Source: Paragonimus skrjabini miyazakii
Taxonomy: Eukaryota; Platyhelminthes; Trematoda; Plagiorchiida; Troglotrematidae
NCBI GenBank assembly: GCA_014338405.1
Contig: JTDE01000287.1
Span: 97,394-161,393 of the forward strand
DNA: 64,000 nt
Direction of reading: 5' to 3'
The translations under genes and the position numbers were made by a program. This document shows, in pieces, positions 46,499-56,424 of this stretch; positions within the stretch are counted from its first letter, which is position 1, and each line of letters opens with the position of its first letter. The notes under the pieces are model-generated. The model did not search any database and was not told where the DNA came from. It worked only from the letters and a program-made list of their open reading frames with translations.

Positions 46499-46603
46499 AT
46501 ATAAGCCATACGTGGAAAGCACTATGCATTGTCGCGTTGCTCTTCGCCTGTTCATGCCTGCTGGAAGAGGACAGCGTGTTCTCCCTCTACGGACTGGGCT
46601 TCG
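46499..46603 (+). CDS. Candidate internal exon with one membrane segment
   Basis: An ACACAG acceptor leads into 2 bases, 34 codons and one base before a good GTAAGC donor at 46604 (phase 1 in and out). The peptide is I-S-H-T-W-K-A-L-C-I-V-A-L-L-F-A-C-S-C-L then L-E-E-D-S-V-F-S-L-Y-G-L-G-F, a hydrophobic helix followed by an acidic turn. Codons in this frame mostly end in G or C, unlike the surrounding AT-rich DNA, which argues that it is the coding frame. The other two frames are also open. No partner exon found; function unknown. Confidence 0.35.
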
Positions 46604-48877
46604 GTAAGCCTCAGAAGTATGGTGCCAGTAACTTTTCCAGACCTTTCTTCACACTGGAAAGGCTATAAGTCTGAAATAGCTGAGCTACTTAGCCCATTTG
46701 ATCCATTACAAATGCACGTGCGCGCTTTGTCACAGGAACCAATGAGCCGACGAAAATCGCTAATTAGACACACGCAAACTGTAATATGTGAACCATCACA
46801 ATATTACGGAGAATGACACGAAGAACACTTGTGATGTGGTCAGCTGACAGTCTACAATAACAGTAAGCTGTGACGGTGAACATGGTGTTGTCACTTACGC
46901 ACAGGACAGGAGTCATCTTTTGTTGTACAACGTACCGCGTCATTATGCACTGTGTGTATAAGATTATTACCGTATCACTCAAAAATGTCGTCTCATATAA
47001 GTTCACACCAGTAATTTGAGAAACAGTCCTCTGTTGAATCCAGTTGGCACTTCAAAGTCCAATAACGGAAACTTCAAGTATCACTGCTGTCTAAATTACA
47101 AAATAGGTCAATTACTATGCTAAATCTGATAAAAAAAACCAGTTTTTATATCTGAAAGTTTACTCCCGTAATCTAGTGCACCTTACTTTCAAGAGTTATC
47201 AATCTCTGATCAGTCTTTGGTTAGCTTATCACGCAACTCAACTAGTACACCCTTGTTCCCCCATCTCCTGGCCCTCGGTTGACTCTATTCGAGACAGTTA
47301 GTACTACTTACTTTACTCTCGCTCAAAGTCAGAGCAAGTGTGTTAGTGTGGCGTCTAGCGTAGCATCCTGTGGGTTTCTGTTGCACAATCATATAGATTC
47401 TAACTGCTCGCCGATCCGGATTTCAGCATCCAAAGAATGTGTGGAAGTATATTTACTGAATCTTCAATAATCTTGTTATGCATCAAAAGTTATCCGTATT
47501 TTTCTGGCTTTTGTTACGTAATTCTTGTTCATATGTTGTCAAGTCGCCGAAGTTTTTGAGTAGTGAACTGGATGTGAGAATGCATGCAACACATGCCTGA
47601 CTCGTTACCAATGTTTATTTATTTAGTAAAAGATGCTAAAGAAAGTCCAATAAAATAATTTTTGTTTTTGAGTATGCACGATTTGTTGAATATAACATAG
47701 GGCTTAACAGACAGTTGAAACATTTTGAGCCCACAATGCGTTTAATAGATATAAAATCTATCACGCTGCATCCGATTTAAACTTTTTCGATAAAATTTAC
47801 AATTCGTCTCGCATACATACACACAAAGTTGTGGATGATGTGTCGGGCTTCGTGTTGCAGATGTGGTTGTATATTAACCAACCAACGGTGACGAACAGGG
47901 AGCAACGTTTCAAGAGTTAACCATTAAGCTAACATGTATATAGTTGTAAATCAATACCTACTATCCAAAAATGAACATTGAACTGCATGTTTTTTGTTCA
48001 GACGTACCAGTCGGTAGTTGCCAACACTAGCACATACAGACCTATCGAAATGATAGTAGCGCTAGTGACTAGAAGCTAGTCAAGTAAACTTCATACGAGA
48101 ACACACACTAGGTACACTACCTTAGGCGTTTTTAATTGAGCTGAACTCTATCCGAACAGGACAAATAATAATGAGGTGAACCGGACGTGAAAGTTGATCG
48201 TTAGGACACATTTACCCCCTGATAGGCATGGCCAGACTTAGCATTATCGAAACAGAGTGAAACCGAATGAAAGAAATAGCAAATTCCTTGTTTATCACAA
48301 AGAACTCTTGCTGTAAAAGTGCTTGCTGAAAGTTGCTTGGGATTGTGAAAGGTAATCGTAGGTTACAGTTGATTTTCATACCAGGCGCCAAGAAAGCGTA
48401 CGGACACGTCGATGCATACTTATCAGATATAGGCTGTTCGCACTGAGTGTTACATCTAGGTACATTGTTCTATATAAACCGTATTCTGCACTGATTACGT
48501 CTGACCCATGAGGCTGATCGATAACTTACTAGCAATTGCTAACTATGTCAATTACATGTCGCTGTTTTTTGTTTGATTCTGACTCCGCAAGGGCAATCGA
48601 GTCACTTACACTACGGTGATTTTTATTGACCGAATGGTCCTAACCCATGTGATAATTTTTTGTTATAGGGTAGACAGTGGAACAGGATAACACTACAACT
48701 AGTGAAGGGGTGTACTAACTAAGCAGGGCGAAATGCACCGTCTTTTTGGGTATGTGTTTGCAGTATAGGATATGTTGCTAAGGGTTTTAATTTCCTGGCG
48801 CTATATCCAAACAGAATTCGACTGAGTTGGAGCAGCTGACATGACTGATCACCAAGCCCTGATTACTTTGATGTTGG
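46604..48877. other. No gene recognised
   Basis: AT-rich non-coding sequence. Short frames at 46764-47006 and 47279-47470 lack splice or family support. An ATTAAA at about 48785-48790 on the minus strand could serve the exon at 48878-48943. Confidence 0.45.
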
Positions 48878-48943
48878 TCATTTTTTTTGTTTACTACGAA
48901 GGAGGTATGATGTATTTTCGTGACATTTGCAATCTCGCTCTCC
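48878..48943 (-). CDS. Possible terminal exon of the PDRG1-like candidate gene
   Basis: A strong acceptor (CTTCTGTTTGCACAG) leads into 21 codons in phase 0 (G-E-R-D-C-K-C-H-E-N-T-S-Y-L-L-R-S-K-Q-K-K) and a TGA. Phase agrees with the exon at 53695-53805, and an ATTAAA poly(A)-like signal lies about 90 nt downstream. The link spans 4.8 kb and rests only on phase, strand and splice quality. Confidence 0.3.
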   Translation of the reverse strand, partial: GERDCKCHENTSYLLRSKQKK

Positions 48944-49537
48944 CTGTGCAAACAGAAGCCGCTGATCATGTGACCAATGATTGAACGATTCGCATTCATC
49001 TGAAGTGCTCATTCAAAAGATACGTGAATAGGATGTTGGCGTAACACACTACAAATATTCCGGAAGCCTTTTTACAATGAAGGATTCTTACGGTGCATAT
49101 GGAGTGAGTGTAACGTTATTGGCTGTTATTTTTACGCACTAGAAACTCCACTCCACCCTGCCTAAAGGTTGTTAAGCATCTCCAATCTATTGAAGTTAAT
49201 TGTTACGGAGCAAATTCAGGTTGCGATGACAGCAACCTTCTACAATTTGCGTTTATTTTCGCCTTCCTCTTCGCCTTACAAGCTCTGAATTTTTTTTCAT
49301 ACAAATTTACTGATGATACAGCTGTTTTGTAACTTCCGTGAAAATAATCATAATGTGATTCCATAGGAATGATTGACGACAATATCGCGACTGAAGTTCT
49401 CAGATTATCTTAACTTCATTGCTATCTTATGTAAGAACGAAAAAACTGAACTATTGTTTGCTCGTCCATCATTTTTTTCCCTTCCCAACCAGCCATTCAA
49501 CTTCAGTCCAAATGTAAAATTTCTGATCTTCGGATGT

Positions 49538-49608
49538 GACTTCGTAGCTCAGTTGGCAGAAAACTTGTCGCGTCTGTTTCTTTCACTGGTTCACGGCTAA
49601 TCGAAGTT
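49538..49608 (+). other. tRNA-like relic
   Basis: The ends GACTTCG and CGAAGTT can form a complete 7-bp acceptor stem (one G-T pair), and TAGCTCAGTTGGCAGA is a near-perfect A box and D-loop. The B-box region GGTTCACGGCT is degenerate, and neither the anticodon nor the T stem folds properly. More likely a tRNA pseudogene or SINE head than a working tRNA. Confidence 0.3.
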
Positions 49609-51833
49609 CACAATTTCCACAGTTAAGTCACTTCTAAAGATATATTAGTTTTACTACTTTTTGCGTGGTTACAATATTTTCGGTTCCTCAGTTGTGGTTC
49701 AGTACCCATTAGTTGTTTCCCATGTTAGTATGTTCTTGTTGCAAATTATACTCAGTAAGCAGTGGGTGTATTCGTGCCGCGAAACGTAGCGCAACTACGC
49801 TAAACACGTCTACGGTTGAGTCAGGAGGAGAGAGCTGAGGATGGTCAACCTGAATGCCAGTTACGTGATTCATGAAGTTCGGCTGTTCGATGATGACAGA
49901 TTATTCAGTAGACCAGCCAATCAATATCAAGGCCGAGACACACACAGGCTGTTCAGTGGAACGCAACACAGTGTAAATACATTGATAACTCCTCGTCACT
50001 TGCTAAAACTTTTCTTATGGACAGGTGGTTGCCTGCACAAATTAGACATGGCAACAGTTTCACGGAGTATGTAAACACTTTGCGCCTCCTCTCAAAACGT
50101 CTATCCACTTAGAGTGAACATCCAACTAGTTCACTGGCTATCGCCTTTATTGCTACAACACTAATGACAAATGTATACACGTTGCTAGCTGATTTATCCG
50201 CTACTCTCCATAGAGTGATCAACAAATGTATATCCATCGAAAGTACTGCAAGCTTCTTTACACACCTGTCTGTACCGTCCAATCAAGTTTCAAGAGGTCT
50301 TGCGAGATTGGCGCATGGCACAAATGACTGACAGTTCAGGCCAAATATTGCTTTACAAGAGTACCAGCTGCAAAGCTGTAGTGTTTCGGTTAATCATTGT
50401 GTCCACTGGGTGACTATTCATCAACCCACAGTGAATATATAAATTAATGTTGCTACTCCAATCTTAGATATCAATGTAGTAAGTAGTTCGGTTTGGTTAC
50501 ATAAATGTCATTAAGATCTCTTCAATCGAGTGCTTTTCATGAGATATTTTTGAGTGATGTTTCAAATGTAGGACATTCGAAAACGAAAGTACGGAGTATA
50601 TCTAGAATTCACTAGTTATGCACTGGTAGGTGTACACAAGCAGTAACCTCCTGGTACTCATCCACAACCACAAGTAAATAGTCCAATGTTCCCTTCACTG
50701 GTGTCTCTATCAATATCTTTGAACTGAAAACGATCCGTTTTCGTACTTGAGTGTGATTTGTGAGCAATCGATATTTGTTAGACATCGCTGAATTAAGTAC
50801 TCATAAATGGTTGACTTTGTTCCTGCCTAAATTCATCACTTAGAACTAAACAGACTGAGGTTCGAACTGACAGTCTACGTGTCGTGGGTGAACGAACAGT
50901 GCGCTTGCGAGTGTTTGGCTATGAAGCACGCGGTAACAGTTTCTTCAATACCAGATTAAGGCGAGCATGAAGACGTTCAATTTGATGGCAATGTATTTTT
51001 CGAACACTTGATACGTGGATAGGGTACAAGGTGACAGACTTTTATTGATGGAGCATTTTCTTGGTCAGCTGGTCATCTAAGCATTACATCGTAATGTGTT
51101 GAGGGTACGTGACACCTTCAAAATCAATAGACTAAGCGATGTTGATCAGCCACTACACATTTAAGCCTACACTGCCGGCGGGTCTAATTACTACACTGAC
51201 CATAAACGGAAAATCTAGTTATAAATGTATCACAAAACTTACCGTTTAAGAATCCGAAGGAAAACTAATCCGCCTTGTCCATCGGTTAAGTCATCTGCAT
51301 AGAAAGTTGTCATGTTTGGGGGAAATGTCGTATAAATGGGCTAGTTTACACCGAGTCACAACCTGTGTGTTTCAGCCGAAACGGATTTGTCAGAGCACAG
51401 ACAAGTGCTCCCCCGGGCACGTGACCGGTGCCGACGTCTTACGTGTGAACGACTAATCTGAGGGTAAGTTTTTGCTTATATCTGTTAAGCATGTTATGAC
51501 CTTGACTGTCTGCGTTATTGCGTGCGCGTGTGCGTGCGTGGGTGCAATACCGTATGTGTACACACGGGTAGACATACGAACACGCGGTCTATCGTTAGAC
51601 ACGTAAGTGGCTGACTTTGTCCACCTGGGTGTCTCGTCTTTCTCGGTGTAATCCAAACGAAGTGTATTCAGCATGTGTGGACCGCGCGGCCGAACGCTTA
51701 AAAGAGTGTTTGCCCAAAATAGTTGGCTGTCAACATATTTTTCTGTAGATGAATAGCACGCGAGGGCTTAACTCGTAGGTATTAATGTGGATCTCCTCCA
51801 CATTAAGGTTTGAACATGTTTCTGGAAGGGAAG

Positions 51834-52060
51834 TCAGGCTGACATCGACTGGGAATGACCTGATGAGTTCACGAATCGAACAATTTCCCTCTGATTGTGC
51901 TTCTGAATAGTCATATAATTGATTTCTATTCGTCTGCCAGAACTAAACAACGGCGGAACGAGACAGCGTGTGATTGACTGCTGCTGACTCTTGGTTAAAG
52001 ATGATGTTGGATAACCAATCACGACCAAACCACAGGATTAAGAATATAGCCTTGATTTAG
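51834..52060 (-). pseudogene. Possible gypsy pol fragment
   Basis: On the minus strand V-V-W-F-G-R-D-W-L-S-N-I-I-F-N (about 52044-52000) resembles the F-G-R-D-W-L block between protease and reverse transcriptase in gypsy elements. In the next frame L-V-P-P-L-F and E-I-V-R-F-V-N-S-S-G-H-S recall the G-P-P-V ... G-I-I-R-x-S-N-S-P-W segment that starts reverse transcriptase. Short and frameshifted, so tentative. Confidence 0.3.
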
Positions 52061-53318
52061 CTCTCAATACGTGCCACTTTAGTTCACGAAGTTTCGGTTG
52101 GGATTGTTGGTCAGATTACCGTTCAGTTGAGCTAGGATTTCAAATTTGGCAAGTTTAAGAACTGACTACAGATTAGTAATCTAAATACACATTGGAATGT
52201 GACGTAAATAATGTGTATTTAGTGGTTAAAATTCAGCGGGAGTACATTACCCAGTAGTGATTATTGTCACTAATCAGATCTAACTACTTCATGAACTTCG
52301 ACCGCACACTCTATCTTAAGAACGGTAAAGGCTGAAGTTTTCTGTTTGTAACTCATTTGCGAGTTCAATGTGCCTTTTGGAAAAGAGATTCCACAAGATC
52401 CGCTGATTAACCACGTTAATCACAGACGTGCTATATTCATCTGCATGTTTAAATAACATAGAACAAATTATTTAGGGCAGTTTCTACATACGTCATTTTA
52501 CGGTAGTTGTAAAGCTGGAGCTAGGACCTATTATTCCGTCCTGTTATAATGTGTGCTTTGTTTAAGTTAGTAACAGGTTCATAAATGGGGTTGATACAAT
52601 GAAAAACAAACTGTTTATCGGAGCTGTGAAATGTTAGCTTGCAATTATTGGCAAAGCTGAAACACAGCTGATTCATCAATTAATTTACATCACGACAGGT
52701 TTGATTATGTATTCTCCGGAGCAGCAAATACCATTCCGGAGTATTAGGTGAATATCAAACAGCTTTTTGTCGGTGTTCACCAATTATCATCAGTAGTGTT
52801 TAACAAAGTATTGTTTATTTCCTGCCAGTATTTCAGTAAACATGAAAGCAATCAATCGTATTCGCGATGAGTTTTATGAATGATTTGGCAAAATTTCTCT
52901 CTGGTCTCCGCGTAAAGGATGACCATCGTTCTTTGAATGCGTGATGCGTAGCAAGTCGTTTATCAGTGTCGCTCACGTTTTTCAGTTCTTTTAACGTATG
53001 ACTTTAGATGAGAACCATCAGTCAAAAATAATTTTATTCCAAGTTTGGTACTGATGAGTGAACACAAAATGGCTGATCTACCACTCTCTGTGTTCTAACA
53101 GTCTTGTTCGAAATTTACTGGTAACAAATTGTTTACTGTGTAATCCGGAAAAAGAATTTTTTTAATTCAGAAAAGACATGAAATGCACAGTGAATTCTGG
53201 CCTGTGTAAGTTTGAATTATGAACTGAGTTTCAATAATTAAACTTTCTTTTAAGAATTTTGAAATTCAAACATAAAGAAACAATCTGACCGCAAGATCTG
53301 ATAGTTAAAACACTAAGG

Positions 53319-53339
53319 ACTACTACTCATAGTAGTAGT
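53319..53339. repeat. 9-bp perfect hairpin
   Basis: ACTACTACT and AGTAGTAGT flank a CAT loop. Confidence 0.7.
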
Positions 53340-53378
53340 GTTCGTATCAATAATGCATCACAAACGTTGTGACGTGCA

Positions 53379-53426
53379 AACGTAATCTTTGACACTTTAT
53401 GAGAATTTTTGACCAAAGATTACGTT
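53379..53426. repeat. 13-bp perfect hairpin
   Basis: AACGTAATCTTTG (53379-53391) pairs with CAAAGATTACGTT (53414-53426) across a 22-nt loop. No T-run follows that would suggest a terminator. It may be the ends of a tiny inverted-repeat element. Confidence 0.7.
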
Positions 53427-53694
53427 ATTTAAAGTGACCCAAACAATCACAGTTAGCGATATGCAATCCAGAAAGCAGTTTAACTAACTGCATAGTTTTG
53501 CTTGTAGTGAATTTTATTGAGAAAACTAACTTTTCAACCTACAGGTGAATGTGATTTGCTTTAGAAACACGCCTGAGAAAGATCAATACCAACTGTTCAA
53601 AAATCAATAAAATGCAAATCTCATCAAGTGGGCTGTAGGTACAGAGAAAATTCTTCTCATCGCTGCGTGAACCAACTGTCGATAACCAACTTAC

Positions 53695-53805
53695 GAATGC
53701 CAATTCACTTAGGAACCGTATTCTCAGGATAGTATACCACTTCATATTCAATTCGAGATTTAAACTCTTGTTAGTAAGACTGGCAGATAACAGTGAGTTT
53801 TGGAG
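53695..53805 (-). CDS. PDRG1-like candidate gene, exon 4
   Basis: 111 nt, 37 codons, phase 0 at both ends, with a TTGCAG acceptor and GTAAGT donor. It encodes L-Q-N-S-L-L-S-A-S-L-T-N-K-S, then N-M-K-W-Y-T-I-L-R-I-R-F-L. This would extend the helix begun in exons 2 and 3. The phase-0 join gives R-A-Q-I-R-Y|L-Q-N-S-L-L with heptad-like hydrophobic spacing. Confidence 0.45.
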
Positions 53806-55331
53806 CTGCAACCCTTCAAATTCTGAGAATGGTAAAATGCGTAACCAACACTGATCTACAGTAAATATTATCTATCATTAACAAAAATTTTGGCCCACTG
53901 ATGCAAACATAGAATACCGCTTAAGATGAGCGAGAGTGACAGATTAAACACCAGTCAATTTTTTATGACTCTACATGTGGGATTGTGCCAGGGTTCATAA
54001 AACTTTCTATTGAGAGCAAGATGGTAGCAAATTTGGGTTAAAACACTTCTGTCTGCGACTGATTATCAAAATCAGCCACATGAGCTGCTTGTCTTTTCAA
54101 CTATCATCAATGTTCACTTAATCAAATGTGCATTGTGAGGTGACGCGGAAAGATATTAGTTTGACTAAGTAAAGATATAATCTGTGCTGTTTTAGAAACA
54201 CTTATATTATCCAACAATTTCATTAGGAGCTCTAACATTGCTTAAAAATGAAATTTTGTTTATAACGCAAAGCAGTAAAGGGATCTAGATGTTATCACGG
54301 AATTTTCACACTTCGCATTCTAACATTGTAGATGTGCAGTGTACTAGTGGTTTATTTTCTGTGGATGTACTTTTTTTTAATATTTTTGAGCGAATTTGAG
54401 TTCTACTGTATAGAAAAGTGACTGGGACAGACGGTTACACGAACACTTTCACAACGTTAGTTTTTCAAACTACACGATTAATTTCCGAAACGTGAACAAA
54501 CTGTCTACCCTATCAAACAAACTAGAAAAAAACCGGTGAAACCTAATCAAAATGGATATTTTCGGAAGATCCCTAGGAAACAACACGGGCGTCAAAAAAC
54601 GGAGCCTGTTACAAAGTTGGGAAGGACAAAAAAAATGATTTCATCCTCATGTCACTTAGGTAAATGCCCTACAGCAAGTCAGTGAGCCATATTCTTTGCG
54701 TGTGTTATTCATGACCTGTCTAGTAAAAATATGACAACAATAAAACCATTTCATTTTCCCCTAATTATTGTTTTTGCAGCCGGTGACAAACTTGTTGCTG
54801 ATTATCGAAACTCATGTTAAACATAGTCGGCTTCCAGTAGTTGCATACTGACCATCAAGTTCAATCAGATCAACGTTACGAATTACTTATATGACCCATC
54901 AAACCCCGTTCTTGTCTGTCTGAATTCAATACTTGTCAGGCATTCAAGAGTTTGCCGTTTTCACGCATCTACAGACATCCTGATACGCTTTAAACCGACG
55001 TTGATTCGGTGTATCGCTTAATACAGGTACCCTTTTGTGATAGTTCTGATTTTCATCGGACACACGTTATACGATTGCAGTCAGATAATAGCAGGAACTC
55101 TACATTTGTTTGCAAAGCTGAGTAATGGAGTTCCCGGAAATATGGAAATGATAATGGTATAGTAATAAGAAACAAGAACTGGAAGCTGCTCATTGACGTG
55201 TCTTATTGCATGTGAAAGTATGTCCCACTGCGCCTTCAGTATGAGAAAATGTAGAGAATAGTAGTAGAAAAACTAAACATAAGTTCGCCTAGAAATGATG
55301 AATGTATGTGAAAAATAGGCGGAAGCCTCAC

Positions 55332-55367
55332 ATATCGAATCTGTGCGCGCGAAATTCTACATTCTTC
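55332..55367 (-). CDS. PDRG1-like candidate gene, 36-nt microexon 3
   Basis: CATAGTTTTCAG acceptor, 12 codons (E-E-C-R-I-S-R-A-Q-I-R-Y) and a GTGAGG donor, phase 0 both sides. Skipping it would keep the frame. It continues the charged helix from D-A-R-F-A-C-E in exon 2. Confidence 0.4.
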
Positions 55368-55500
55368 CTGAAAACTATGTGGCCAAACATGACAATAATG
55401 CTTTGAAAACGTGATGAGTGGGCATGAAATGCCCACTGATTATACAAAGGTAGTAGGTAGTACCCTCAAGTTGTTAAAAAAATAGAGAAGAAGGTTTGCT

Positions 55501-55520
55501 TACTTAAATTAATTTAAGTA
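55501..55520. repeat. Perfect 20-bp palindrome
   Basis: TACTTAAATTAATTTAAGTA reads the same on both strands. It is AT-rich, so it could be chance, or a dimeric binding site. Confidence 0.6.
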
Positions 55521-55724
55521 GCATTACTCATTCAATCGAATCGTGTGAAGTCGCGTCACGTCATGGGTGAGTTTTCGGCGAGATTCATGCATCAAGTCAG
55601 CTAAAGCGAAGCATACATATTGGAGTTGAAAAAAAAGCGAGTAATGAATAGGCTGGACAGTCTGCGCTATACATGTAAACGCTTTCAAACTAATCAACGA
55701 CCCTATCTATGGTTAGTAGTAAAT

Positions 55725-55930
55725 AATTCAATAATTACTCACAACTGACCGCATCTATCGCATTCCCATAGACTTGTCAGTCAGCGGCTTTCGATGAGAA
55801 ACACTCTTGTTAGCGTTCAGCAGAATTTCATTAGTAATACCACAACCGAAACCCAAAATCCCCCTCACCCTTTTCTGAAGCTACCATGTTGACCAATGTA
55901 TCGTTATTCCTAATGTGGTGACAATGGCGT
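55725..55930 (-). repeat. Degenerate SINE copy
   Basis: It shares CGCATTCCCATAGACT, the CTTGTTAGCGTTCAGCAG region and the ACCATGTTGACCA A-box block (minus strand) with the copy at 26791, but is strongly diverged. Confidence 0.45.
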
Positions 55931-56311
55931 AGTGGTCAACCACGACTGTATCTTCCAAAACCTCACAAGTGAATTTATGTCAAGATGTCAATATTTTCTT
56001 TGTGAAGGCACACTTATTTATTGAAAGGTTTCCCATACAGATTATTGATCTGTGGCAGTTAGCCCCATATGCAAACACTGACGTGTCGCACTTTTTCTAT
56101 ACTGAAAAAGTTTGTTTATCAATGTATTGTTTCACAAACACTGACTTATCACTTTCATTGTCACATGTTTGTCACCGCACCCGACATTGTTATAGTTAAA
56201 AATAAATTTCGTTCATTGTTTTGTTGTTTTGCATTACTCACACTGTTTGGCTTATATGTATTTCAACTAAACGTTAATTGTCAGTTGAATAGGACATTTC
56301 TCTGTCCATAC

Positions 56312-56424
56312 TTCACAAGCAAATCGTGCATCCTCCTTACTTCCAGGCTTCATGAAAAAGAGGTTCCCAATAACTTCAGCAAATGTACCGTTCCTTTCAA
56401 CGTGCATCACATCTGTTGTCAGAA
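56312..56424 (-). CDS. PDRG1-like candidate gene, exon 2
   Basis: GTTATTCGGCAG acceptor, 2 bases completing an Ile codon, 37 codons, then a GTATGG donor in phase 0. It encodes H-V-E-R-N-G-T-F-A-E-V-I-G-N-L-F-F-M-K-P and G-S-K-E-D-A-R-F-A-C-E. The G-N-x-F-x-x-x-P turn followed by a charged helix is the beta-hairpin-to-helix pattern of PDRG1 and other prefoldin-like chaperone subunits. A second donor, GTAAGG after P-G, would shift the phase and does not fit the next exons. The plus strand is also open here (56069-56443), which keeps confidence moderate. Confidence 0.5.

Larger units (their letters stand above)
48944..53694. other. Intron-like region, mostly unassigned
   Basis: If the exon at 48878 is real, this is its upstream intron. 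It holds a tRNA-like relic (49538), a possible gypsy fragment (51834) and a 9-bp-stem hairpin around 51782-51806 (TTAATGTGG ... CCACATTAA). A 77-codon plus frame at 49841-50074 has no motif. Confidence 0.4.
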
